Positions 14,960 through 23,642 of a stretch of DNA of 64,000 bases are shown piece by piece. The translations under genes were made by a program, and so were the position numbers. The notes below the pieces were generated by a model that made no database searches, was not told the DNA's origin, and saw only the letters and a program-made list of their open reading frames with translations. The DNA is from Paralvinella palmiformis. Lineage: Eukaryota; Annelida; Polychaeta; Terebellida; Alvinellidae. Within the stretch, counting starts at the first letter, position 1; the number at the start of each line of letters is the position of its first letter. The stretch spans positions 62,001 to 126,000 of the forward strand of contig JAODUP010000422.1 of the NCBI GenBank assembly GCA_025642065.1, given 5' to 3'.

Positions 14960-15984
14960 CATATAGGTGTGTAAAGCATGTTTAGATTCTGGTCTGTTTT
15001 TGCTATTTCTTTCCAAAGAAAATGAGTTGTAATTAGACCAGAGAACTGTGATGCCCTTTAAACCTCAACTGCCAGATTGAATGACATTAGTATTGCATAA
15101 GTTTAATAAATAAATAATTTTAAATATTAACTGGACTTAGTTGCCGATTATACTGTTTATAAAATTAATAATGCTAGATTGTGTTGTAAAAGTCACATAA
15201 AATCATATAAAGTAATTATTCTGCTTTTTAACATGAATTTATGCATTACATAAGAAATCATTATTATTATTATCTAGTAAGAATATTTATTTAATAAATA
15301 GCAAATTTTGATTCTCTTATTAATATCATTCCTCAACTTAGGCCATAAGTCAAAGATCCCATGGGTGATCTGAATTCAGCGGTTTTACTGGATTTATAAT
15401 CAATATATGTTATTTAAAGGTGAAGAAGATCAAGAAGCTTATGACATCAACAGACTAAAGAAGCCAGCAGATGATACAATCAAGAAACCATCCAACATCA
15501 CTGAACTACCAATGGATAAACCTAAAAAACATCGTCAGTATTTAGAGATACCTAAAATTATTTGATTAACTTTATTTGTTAAAACAATTATTGTTATCAG
15601 ACATTCTCTCTATATCTGTGTGTTTGTGTGTGTGTGTGTGTTGCACATTACATTTGTGTGTGTGTGACTTTGTGGACACACACACACACACAAATGTAAT
15701 GTGCAGCTATCACATTTCCAGCTGTATACAAGCCAGGAGAGAGACCAGATGTTGGTAAGTTTATCAACGACAGGTTAGATGATGCAGACAATGATCCTAA
15801 TGCTCCACCTCATGACAGTGTGAGGGAGTATGCCTATGAAGGTGGTGGTAGTGTGGCTGGTTCCCTCAGTTCTCTGGCCTCTACATCAGACTTGGCTGAC
15901 CAGAACTATGACTATCTGAATGACTGGGGGCCACGCTTCTCAAAGTTAGCTGATCTCTATGGTGACAACAATGACAAATCATAA
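137..15984 (+). CDS. CadN: Neural-cadherin-like type III classical cadherin, 3' part of gene (18 exons)
   Basis: Calcium-dependent homophilic adhesion receptor of the plasma membrane, linked to actin through catenins. Exons read by splice signals and frame: 137-384, 565-698, 1126-1386, 3486-3698, 5287-5398, 5971-6149, 6261-6514, 7045-7319, 7897-8263, 9603-9857, 10019-10217, 11170-11315, 11412-11745, 12962-13154, 14019-14251, 14386-14505, 15420-15533, 15722-15984. Every junction is AG/GT and all 17 phases agree, giving 1,299 residues and a TAA stop. Domain order is cadherin repeats, non-chordate domain, EGF, LamG, EGF, LamG, EGF, membrane helix, catenin-binding tail. That order is known from Drosophila CadN and other invertebrate type III cadherins. 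The 5' exons, signal peptide and most cadherin repeats lie before the window. Paralogue assignment (CadN versus CadN2-like) is inferred. Confidence 0.93.
1851..1882. repeat. (TA)n microsatellite
   Basis: About 16 units in cadherin intron 3. A (GT)n run lies at 1469-1490. Confidence 0.95.
2362..2553 (+). mobile_element. tRNA-derived SINE, copy A, in cadherin intron 3
   Basis: Flanked by an exact 15-bp target-site duplication (TCTGTTGATGCTGGA at 2347-2361 and 2554-2568). The tRNA-like head has a box-A-like GGCTAAATGGTAGTGTGATTGG and a decayed box B (GGATCAAACTC). The body (TTTCATCTTTCATTTTGCCT, ACCATGTGCACACAAGTGGC) matches the reverse complement of the copies at 39.0, 55.0 and 59.5 kb. A 119-residue ORF here is incidental. 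Confidence 0.82.
5287..7319 (+). CDS. CadN: Cadherin exons 5-8: non-chordate membrane-proximal cadherin domain and start of first EGF
   Basis: Exons 5287-5398, 5971-6149, 6261-6514 and 7045-7319 encode about residues 285-559. The DEDDWD and [15 protein letters not shown] segments are typical of the region that follows the last cadherin repeat in non-chordate classical cadherins (primitive classical cadherin domain), which is processed and held non-covalently in arthropod homologues. A six-cysteine segment follows (from DECLKERC to DITC). The last exon opens the first EGF ([12 protein letters not shown]), which is completed by the next exon. Confidence 0.9.
7897..9857 (+). CDS. CadN: Cadherin exons 9-10: EGF1 end and first laminin-G domain
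   Basis: Exon 7897-8263 finishes EGF1 ([12 protein letters not shown]) and begins a LamG domain ([31 protein letters not shown]). Exon 9603-9857 contributes the distal LamG half, ending in the conserved [13 protein letters not shown]. Together these cover about residues 559-766. The intron between them is 1.3 kb long and holds a 932-bp inverted-repeat element. Confidence 0.92.
8427..9358. mobile_element. 932-bp inverted-repeat DNA transposon (Tigger/mariner-like MITE) in cadherin intron 9
   Basis: The left end (CCATAGGTCCCAGCCATTAA) is the near-perfect inverse of the right end (TTAATGGCTGGGACCTACAG). Both ends abut a TA dinucleotide (8425-8426 and 9359-9360), the target duplicated by the Tc1/mariner/pogo superfamily. 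Sub-terminal copies of CCATTAAGC recur near 8456, 8515 and 9291. No transposase ORF is present, so it is non-autonomous. Superfamily assignment is inferred from TIR form and TA target. Confidence 0.75.
10019..13154 (+). CDS. CadN: Cadherin exons 11-14: EGF2 and second laminin-G domain
   Basis: Exon 10019-10217 completes LamG1 and encodes EGF2 ([19 protein letters not shown]). Exons 11170-11315, 11412-11745 and 12962-13154 encode LamG2, with [14 protein letters not shown] near its start, [16 protein letters not shown] in the middle and [14 protein letters not shown] towards its end. About residues 767-1057. Donor 13155 gives TGT GG, joined to G at 14019, which keeps the frame. Confidence 0.9.
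13458..13497. repeat. (TA)n(TG)n compound microsatellite
   Basis: In cadherin intron 14. Companion runs in the same intron are (CA)n at 13669-13689 and (GT)n(CT)n(AT)n at 13937-13988. Confidence 0.95.
14019..14505 (+). CDS. CadN: Cadherin exons 15-16: EGF3, transmembrane helix, juxtamembrane p120-binding region
   Basis: Exon 14019-14251 encodes a calcium-binding-type EGF ([27 protein letters not shown]) and the first part of a hydrophobic helix. Exon 14386-14505 finishes the helix, gives a stop-transfer RRRR, and continues into [19 protein letters not shown]. That last segment matches the p120/delta-catenin-binding juxtamembrane core of classical cadherins. The membrane helix falls at about residues 1115-1143 and is interrupted by a phase-1 intron. 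Confidence 0.94.
14712..14764. repeat. (TA)n microsatellite
   Basis: Interrupted TA run in cadherin intron 16. (GT)n of about 20 units follows at 14917-14957. Confidence 0.95.
15420..15984 (+). CDS. CadN: Cadherin exons 17-18: beta-catenin-binding cytoplasmic tail and stop
   Basis: Exon 15420-15533 begins [13 protein letters not shown], continuing the juxtamembrane domain. Exon 15722-15984 encodes the catenin-binding segment: ADNDPNAPP, then the [12 protein letters not shown] serine cluster (phosphorylated by CK2/GSK3 in known cadherins, which raises beta-catenin affinity), then [19 protein letters not shown] near the C terminus. TAA is at 15982-15984. The tail looks complete. Confidence 0.95.
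15643..15704. repeat. Perfect 24-bp inverted repeat (hairpin) just before the last cadherin exon
   Basis: Arms 15643-15666 and 15681-15704 are exact reverse complements, half unique (GCACATTACATTTG) and half (TG)n/(CA)n, with a 14-nt loop. The right arm ends 17 nt before the AG at 15720-15721, so a transcript hairpin would sit over the branch-point and polypyrimidine region of intron 17. Confidence 0.85.
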
Positions 15985-17575
15985 ACCAACATAGAACTCA
16001 TACCAGTAAGTAATCAGAGTTTATATTGTAACTGATATCCGGTACTGAATATGTATTGTTCGTGTTCTAAAGTAAGATAATCATTATGGTCACAATGTCT
16101 GCAAATGTAGCATTTGTTCTGCTCGTCAAGAAATATAACTTCTGGCCATAATTTAATATCGTTAGTGTTTGTTTGTTGATGTAATGGAGAGACAGATGAT
16201 TGCTATCTAGGATCTAATACTACACTTGTACAGTGAGCTAAAGTTGTTATATTAACGTCTATGGGAGAGTGCAGTGTCAGATTTATTTTATTTATTGTGA
16301 TAATTATACAATTATATGTAGAGATGTGTAGTAGTAATCAAAATGTTAGTGTGTGTGTGTGAGCAAAAAATAACAGTGTAGTATGATTTGGTGTTGTAAG
16401 TGAAATGAATCACTTGCTGATGTCTTTTTTTATTCTAATTGTGTATCTGTGTGTGCACACTTTCTAACACAGAGATAAATATACACAATTTTACGTTTTT
16501 TAAATGGAAATTAAACTATATGTTCTGTTTTCATTTTAACATATTTAAGGAGTTGCCAACAATCAGTTTAATGAGATTTGGAAGCTGTATATGATATTAT
16601 ATATTTTATAGCACTATACCCAAAGGAATACTCTTCATTTAATGTTAACTAATTATCAGTTATCCATTTTCGTACGAGCCAATTATTTACACATAATCAG
16701 CAATTCATCGGATTACATCATTTGTGCATCATTCCATATTTGGGTATGATTTTGTGCCAAACTATTCATGTTACTTTAAGTATGACGTTTGAAATCCTGT
16801 TTCTGTATAACTACAGGGTGCTTTTAACCTGAATCTCAAACTAATATGTTTTTGTTGTTCCCGTTAGCGATTGTTTATTCTCAAACACTTATAATCGTGG
16901 CCCTTATATCAACGGAGCCATTATTGAACAATGGGTTACTTTATTTTGTTTTTATCAAACCCTTCAAAAACAGAAGATTATAAAATTCATATTTCAATTA
17001 TTCAATTAGATTAATAATTATGAACAGTGAAAAATCACTTGTTCTATTCTAAACTACCGGTAAGTCCTTATTGAAAATGGGTGCTAAGTTGGTGGATATT
17101 TTCTGGTGTTTTGGTCCTTAACTAAAACCAGATCTATTTAAGACAGAAACTTGGTTTGTACAAACTGTATAAAGTTTGTAATAGTTGCCCATCTCTTAGT
17201 ACATGTTCTATTTTAGGTTTGTTCCATATCTGGATTAGTCATTGTAAATCTTAGGTGAACCTGTGAAAAATATTTGTCTCGGCGTGAACACTACAAAGGT
17301 CATTTGCAACATCAACTGATTTTGTTTGAAACTTTGAATACAAAGTTTTGTTATATGACACAGTATATTTGTTGTTTGTTCAAATTTCCCTAATAGATTA
17401 TATTGAGATTACTCTAATCTAATTTGATAGAAACATTAAAATAGTCTGCGAAATACATAAAATGGTCAGATGAGTAAAAATGAAAGAAAAACATTAGATA
17501 GTCCCAAAAGGTAAACTAATATATACTTCATCCATGACAATTAGATATAGTGTTATATTGGTGTTATACTATCTA

Positions 17576-17578
<3 letters not shown>

Positions 17579-17617
<39 letters not shown>
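17579..17617. repeat. (TA)n microsatellite
   Basis: About 19 units in the presumed cadherin 3' UTR. Confidence 0.95.
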
Positions 17618-17620
<3 letters not shown>

Positions 17621-18249
17621 CACAGTGGCCAGGCTAGCATTGATCAAAAGACAAATACATCACTCACTCATTGCAGTATTACAAATGCTTAACCAGAACT
17701 CCAGAAGAAAACCATTCTCTGGACAAAATTGTCTCCATTTATATATATATAATTGTATTTCATTCTCAAATGAAAAGAATGTGTTGTTGATATGCTTAAA
17801 TATAGATGTGTGTGAAATATTGGCTACCATGACAGTTAGAATGGACACATAGTACTATTGTTCTCTATCACAGATGTGTTTTGACATAATAATAACTTTG
17901 TGTTTGTTATAGAGTTCAGGTGTGAATGTGTAGATGTCTGTATATTTATGTGAAGTGTGTATGTCTTTACTGTGGGTGCTATACGTTCAGTTGAATCACC
18001 AAATAGCTGACTAGTCATAGACCAGGTCCTGATATATTATCTGCCCTGTTTTTGGTGGCATTTTGTCCCACACACAGACACCATTGACCATTATCTACAC
18101 ATTATTATAATACTAATCTCAGTGCAGCGTAACTGTGAAGTGCCATGGCTTTGTATTGTGGCCGAGTGATTGTGTCAATCACATGTGTGCAAGGGGATGA
18201 TATTAAACTTTATACAAAAGCCCCACAGGTGGTGTGTCTGTGAATAATT

Positions 18250-18250
<1 letters not shown>

Positions 18251-18288
<38 letters not shown>
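18251..18288. repeat. (GT)n microsatellite
   Basis: About 19 units in the presumed cadherin 3' UTR. Confidence 0.95.
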
Positions 18289-18291
<3 letters not shown>

Positions 18292-19126
18292 AAGATCAAC
18301 TTGTCAAGTGATACCTGTAGCTGCTAAGTTGTCATCAAGCTTTGTGAGCCAGTCTTGTATTTGTTGATTGGTCTGTAACTTTAGAAACCAATATGTATCC
18401 GGTTAGTGATATGTTGCTGGGTTGTTAGCTGTATTAGATGTTAGTAATTAATCTAATACAGAAATCATGCTCTTATATCAGTTTGTACATCTTATTGCAC
18501 GTTCACGGATATCTACATTATTTCTATACAGTATTTTGTGTATTAGGTGAGCAGTGTTTTCAGATTTATACATTTCTATTGCAAAGATCAGAATGAGTCA
18601 CTTTTTTTGTAAAATGTGCGTGTCAGTAATTCAGGAAGAAAATGTACAATGTCATTTATTCTCAGAAGTGGTACTTGAGAAGTAAAATACAGGATTTGTA
18701 TACAATATGCCATTCATGCACGTCATATTTAATTTTTTATGAATTGAATACTGTTTTTAAAGACATTTTCTTGAATGTGATTGATATTATAGGTTTGTAC
18801 CTAATAATTAAGTTTTATCACAGCTAGTAATTATTTATGTATTTGTTAAAGTGAAGAGGTGATGAAATGTCAAATAATTAAATGAATTAACATTGGCCCA
18901 TAAAAACAACACATATTATGATGGTGTTCAGTTCAGACATTCCTGTAATTATATAACATAGTTTACACACACACAAATACACACACACATACTCTGAGTA
19001 CAACTTAATTGTGTATAACATTTGTACACAGTGGGCTATATAATAATTACAGTGTTTCTGGTGGGATTGTAATAAACGTTTGTTGTCAGATAAAGAATGT
19101 TGTTTGTTTATTTTGTTCGCAATAAA

Positions 19127-21279
19127 AGCTGTGTTGGCATTGATGATCTAATTTGATGTCATCAAACTGTGTCTGCCGAACTTTGTGTAATATTATTACT
19201 GTGTTAATTTCTGTGTCCAGTAATTGTGTCAGATTGATGTGTGGAGCTCGGATTCCAGACAGATCTAGTAGAGTATTATGGAATAAATATTTGAAGAAAA
19301 TATTTTTGTAGTTGTTTATCCTGTCATAACTAGATCTGTTGACAAATGTTTACCTGAATTTGTTGTACGAAATCTTTCCAAGTAGCATCATCTAATCTTT
19401 GGATTAAGTTACCATACCGTTTAAACAAGTCAGAAGACATAAACACACATCCCCATAATAAAAATAATAATTCACACACACGCTCACACAGGTATTATCT
19501 ATAATTATATGTGGAGTTAATGAGTGATTCATATCATTATTTAGCAAAAATAGCTTAGATTACGAGACGGATACACCAAATGTGACAATACCAAATGGTA
19601 ACGCAAAACGTGACTATACGAAATGGGAACACAAACCTGGCCAAGTTCAACACCTTTTCCTGAACAATTATTAAAGCTGTGGATAATTTTGAAACTGAAG
19701 TTCATACGTTATTGGTGTTCACAATACCGCATATGTATTATTATTGACTGGTTCTTATTGTCATGATCAGCTTAGTCGAAGCATTATCAGAGTTTAATAT
19801 TAACACTATAACAATTATTGACGGGTCACAAAATTGATCTCAAATGAAACTTGGTACCGGTAGCTAGATACTTATACCCGTTTTATGGAAAAACATTACC
19901 TAGTAGATTTATGGGGAAAAATACATAATTACAACTCAATCAATCATGTTGAGTTGCACAAAACAACACATGACAGTGGCAAATGGTGAAACTTGATAAA
20001 ATTTGGTAAAGTAACACTTGGTGGCAATGCCGGAGAAGTGTGCAGCATTAACCTGGGGGGAGGCTAAAATCTAACTTTTTTAAAAGGATATTTTGTTGCA
20101 TGTGAAAGCCAAAAAGAAATGGATTGTAATGCACGGATAAAGGAATCACAAATATCATACAAGAGAACTTACTGGAGTAAGGAAATAATTGTCAAAACTC
20201 CAGACAGACAATGGGACTAAAAGGTCAGCAACAGGTAACTTCTACCATGCTATATTATGAGCAACACCAATTTTTGAATTTATTTTATTCCAGTTGCAAG
20301 CCAAAGTTTTATATAAAATTAAAAACTATGTTTTGCATGAAATATTCCACTCTAGAATTTTAATATCTGCAGTTTGTTTGCTGTATCTATAGCCTGTTAA
20401 AGAATAACGTCATTAGCACAGTCTGTAGTGACGTTGGTGAAGGTTTTAGTTTGGCACACATAGATATATTGGTAGTATGTAAAACATATACGGTATATGT
20501 TCTGATATATCTACATATCCCAACCCTCAAGAGAGGCACATTTCATGATTGGCACAGCCCTAACACCAACAGTGCTCCTCATTTCAGAAAGAAGGGGTGC
20601 TTTCTTGCTAATATATTAATATAACACAGCATAATTTAAGCTTCGTACCTTTATCACTTGTGCAGCATCCAGTAACCTGTTTTCCATACATTTATCACTT
20701 GTGCAGCATCCAATAACCTGTTTTGTGTACCTTTATCAATTTTGCAACATCCAGTAACATTTTTTCCGTACCTTTATCAGTTTTGTAGGGTCCAGTAACT
20801 CGTTTCTCATAATTTTATCACTTGGGTAGTATCTAATTTGTTTCTCATGACTTTATCAGTTAGAAACTTAAAAGTCAAGATCCTCGCGAGCATTAAAGCT
20901 TATTATTTTACTTAAAAGGAATGGCTTTTAATTTAAATGTTGATTGCGACTGAAGCCACCAATGAGTAAACGATACACTGCAATAGTATGATCTTATATC
21001 AATTATTTATGTAGAGGATCAAGAAAAGGATGTGATAAGGAACCCATAAAGCAGTAGATGACTTCTCTTAAATGCTAATTGCATTACAGCTAATCTCCAT
21101 ATAAAGGCACCCAAAACAACATTTCTTAGGGTTGGAGCAATGCATTTTCGAAGCAAGTAGGACACACTCATACTACCATCTGGAGAGCCACAGACTGCAT
21201 CCAAAAGAATCTGACCCAGAATACCTTTACACTGCTAAGTAATGATCATGGTGAACCATCAACCAAAATTTATATGCTA

Positions 21280-21317
<38 letters not shown>

Positions 21318-21364
21318 TCCATATAATGTTATACATTCTCTGCACTAACAATTGTAAAGGCACC
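19127..21364. other. Intergenic, no gene recognised
   Basis: AT-rich sequence with scattered stops in all frames. Contents are the 41-bp minisatellite and a (TA)n run at 21282-21315. A minus ORF of 61 codons near 21.1 kb shows no family motif. I see no promoter or RNA gene. Confidence 0.5.
20640..20865. repeat. 41-bp minisatellite, about 5.5 units
   Basis: TTATCA anchors recur at 20651, 20692, 20733, 20774, 20815 and 20853, a spacing of 41, 41, 41, 41 and 38 bp. The unit reads roughly CTTTATCACTTGTGCAGCAT followed by CCAGTAACCTGTTTTC and decays toward the right end. Confidence 0.8.
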
Positions 21365-21535
21365 AAGTGTGAGATGGAAATAGTTTTCTATCGTCATGTT
21401 TTGTTATTAATGTAAATCATACCACATTTAGTTATTCTGACCAAGACTTACTTATTCTCATTATGTCATATGACAAAGTATTCAAGTCCTAATTTACATG
21501 AAAAAAAATCCAACTAAATATCATTTAGTGAAAAC
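21365..21535. repeat. Dispersed repeat, copy 1 (second copy at 59.3 kb)
   Basis: Shares long collinear blocks in the same orientation with 59268-59435, including GAGATGGAAATAG, CTATCGTCATG, TTATTCTGACCAA, CATGAAAAAAA and CAACTAAATAT-type segments. It lies just upstream of the pogo-like transposase remnant. It could be part of that transposon's 5' untranslated end or an unrelated family. Confidence 0.6.
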
Positions 21536-21679
21536 AAAGTCTAATATTATGTACGTTATATATGTACATTACATATGTACAAATATTATGTACATTATAT
21601 TGTCGTCCTTCCTACGTCAACATAATTGTTTCATAGGCATAAAAAGAAATCTTAGTGTATTTGAATTGTTATTTCAGGA

Positions 21680-22463
21680 TTGCAAAATAGTGAAAACAAA
21701 CAAGCGTGCTGGCATCAGAAATGTATATCTTCTCTGCAGTCATTGGGACAGATGATTGACATGGTGATGTCGGGTCACAAGGCTGCCAGGAATCCGAGAT
21801 ACCAAAATCAACCCTATTGGATAAAGTGAGGGGCGAATGCCAGAAGAAGCCACCGTCGGGCCAGAACCGAGCTCGACACCTGCTGGGGAGAAGCGACTAG
21901 TTATTTTGACATCAAAAGAAGTCTCACACCATTAAACCCAATCTTGACGATGAAAAGAGAGTGCATGATTTGTGGGAAATCTTCCAGGAAGAAAATGGAT
22001 GATGAGATTCCGAAAACGTCATCCTGAAATGGCTGTCCGTAAAGGGAAATCCGTGGGATATGAGCGAGCTGTAATCACTCCTCACGCAATTAAAAGCCCG
22101 GTTTGATGGGTTGAAAGAATTCCCGATGGAAGGAGGTAGCCAATATATCCTTGACATCTATCAAGAACCTATAACTGCGATGAGAGTGGCTTTCCTTTTG
22201 GCACCCAGAACGGATTTTGTTCTGGTGTCAAAATGGGGATCTGATCTCTCTACCAGGTAACATCTGGCAATAAAAGCGAGATCAATCACCGTGTTAGCCA
22301 GCTGCAGTACTTCATAACATATCCCACTACCAATGTTAATATTTCCATGCATATGTTTTGGATACAATCCCTTAGAGGGATTCCGTGATGCCAACTGGGG
22401 AAGGTTTGAAAATGAATGGATTGACATATCGCTCTATTCACTAACTTCTTGTAGGATCACTAC
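21680..22463 (+). pseudogene. pogo/Tigger-like transposase remnant, 5' part
   Basis: Frame-broken translation shows, in order: KTNKRAG near 21695; an HTH_psq-like block (SGHKAAR, then EIPKSTLLDKVRG); KKPPSGQN; EKRLV; FRKRHPEMAVRKGKSVGYER (about 22005-22065); YNCDESGF with the first catalytic Asp (about 22170-22190); YQVTSGNKSEI (about 22253); and LIFPCICFGYNPLEGF to NEWIDISLYS (about 22336-22437). This is the order of pogo-superfamily (DDE_1) transposases. At least four frameshifts or stops make it dead. A gypsy element begins immediately after. Confidence 0.8.
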
Positions 22464-22574
22464 TGTATTGATAATAGGAAAGTTACTTTTATATGTATTG
22501 CCACATAAGTCACCGCAGATACATTGTTATTGGAGATATACGGCAAAACCAGATGTTGTTCATATTATAATACA
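22464..22574 (+). repeat. 5' LTR, 111 bp
   Basis: Begins TGTATTGATAATAGG and ends TATAATACA. It is collinear with 26817-26940 except for three substitutions and the absence of a 13-bp segment (around CGGCTGGAGTTAT) present in the 3' copy. Confidence 0.88.
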
Positions 22575-22587
22575 TGGTACCAGAAAC
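22575..22587 (+). promoter_or_regulatory. Primer-binding site of the LTR retrotransposon
   Basis: TGGTACCAGAAAC starts at the base after the 5' LTR. TGGTACCAG is complementary to the 3' end of a tRNA whose acceptor stem begins ACCAG, which suits a tRNA-Leu. The isoacceptor is inferred from memory of tRNA acceptor sequences. Confidence 0.7.
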
Positions 22588-22607
22588 AAAAAAATAACCC
22601 ACGAAAT

Positions 22608-23642
22608 ATGGATCAGATCAAGCCCCTCAGTCATTTACAATGTACGGGGAATGTTGGGGAAAGCTGGAGACGTTTTATACAAGCATTTGAACTGTATCTG
22701 ATGGCGATTGCGGCAGATTCTAAAAGTGATAAACAGCGCATTGCCATCTTTTTGACTGTGGCAGGACAGGAGGCTCTGGAAATCTACAATACCTTCACTT
22801 TTGCGGATGAAGAGAAGGATAAATATGATTCAGTTCGGGCTAAATTTGAGGCGTATTGTAAGCCTAAGATAAACGAAACGTATGAGAGATTTGTGTTTAG
22901 AATGAGAATGCAAAAAACGGATGAACTGTTTGACAATTGGTTGACAGACATTACAAACTTGACAAAGAACTGTCATTCTGGAACATTGGGGGATAGTTTA
23001 ATTCGTGATCAAATAGTTATCGGAACTAACGATCCAACAGTTCAGGGACGATTGCTCCGTGAAGCTGAATTAGACCTCCCCAAGGCTATTCAGATATGCA
23101 AAGCTGCAGAAACGGCAAGTAAACAGCTAAAACTACTCCAGTCTACATCAGATAAACATGTTGATTTCGTTAATAAAAAGAATACAGCATTCCACCCAGA
23201 TGCTCTGCGAAGACCTGCATACAGAAACGGTACTTATCGTGGTCGAGGGCAGATTCAAGTCAAATGTTACAGCTGTGGGAAAGTACATGAAGCTCGTAAC
23301 TGTCCAGCGCATGGTAAAACATGTCATAAATGTAGGAAGTTAAATCACTTTGCAACTGTCTGCAAGGCCTACAGCCCTCACAAAACAAACAAGATCAAGA
23401 AGGTCCATGCTCTTGATGAACATGATGAACAGGAAGTATATACAAACACGTTATTTGTTGGAGCCATCAACAATATATCAATGCCAAATGAAACGTTAAA
23501 CACAGAGAGTGATGACCTGCCACTTTTGATCGATGCAACGAAGCAGAAAATGACGATGATTGGATTACGCCAATTGAAACGGAAGATGTTATCATCCCAT
23601 ACAAACTGGACACTGACTCCCAAATGGATATACTGCCATTGA
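22608..23642 (+). CDS. gag: gag polyprotein of the Mag-like gypsy element
   Basis: Structural protein that packages element RNA. ATG at 22608 opens 344 codons, 21 bp after the primer-binding site. The capsid-like half has the pattern RIAIFLTVAGQEALEIYNTF and FEAYCKPKINETYERFVF. Two zinc knuckles follow near residues 218-250: CYSCGKVHEARNC (CX2CX3HX4C) and CHKCRKLNHFATVC (CX2CX4HX4C). The ORF overlaps the pol frame, which opens at about 23513 in the -1 frame, so a -1 frameshift is expected. I find no canonical slippery heptamer in the overlap. The in-frame ORF extends up into the LTR, but upstream ATGs lie inside LTR sequence and are unlikely starts. Confidence 0.82.
   Translation: MDQIKPLSHLQCTGNVGESWRRFIQAFELYLMAIAADSKSDKQRIAIFLTVAGQEALEIYNTFTFADEEKDKYDSVRAKFEAYCKPKINETYERFVFRMRMQKTDELFDNWLTDITNLTKNCHSGTLGDSLIRDQIVIGTNDPTVQGRLLREAELDLPKAIQICKAAETASKQLKLLQSTSDKHVDFVNKKNTAFHPDALRRPAYRNGTYRGRGQIQVKCYSCGKVHEARNCPAHGKTCHKCRKLNHFATVCKAYSPHKTNKIKKVHALDEHDEQEVYTNTLFVGAINNISMPNETLNTESDDLPLLIDATKQKMTMIGLRQLKRKMLSSHTNWTLTPKWIYCH

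Larger units (their letters stand above)
15985..19126 (+). other. Probable long 3' UTR of the cadherin gene
   Basis: No coding ORF of interest follows the cadherin stop. AATAAA hexamers at 19071 and 19121 are followed by GT-rich sequence, so a transcript end near 19.1 kb is plausible (inferred). The stretch holds (TA)n at 17579-17617 and (GT)n at 18251-18288. A possible splice donor (CCAGTAAGTAATC) lies at about 16006, so an intron in the UTR cannot be excluded. Confidence 0.4.

Noticed and set aside
15643..15704. microRNA precursor
   Set aside because: The stem is long enough, but half of it is (TG)n/(CA)n and there is no small-RNA evidence; kept only as a hairpin.
22161..22427. 88-codon minus-strand ORF
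   Set aside because: Shadow of the plus-strand transposase remnant; no motif of its own.
21900..22463. Ty1/copia RNase H or a gag gene
   Set aside because: GFRDANWG first suggested the copia GYSDADWAG block, but the full motif order (HTH_psq, KRHPE, CDESGF, VTSGNKSEI, NPLEGF) fits a pogo-like transposase throughout.
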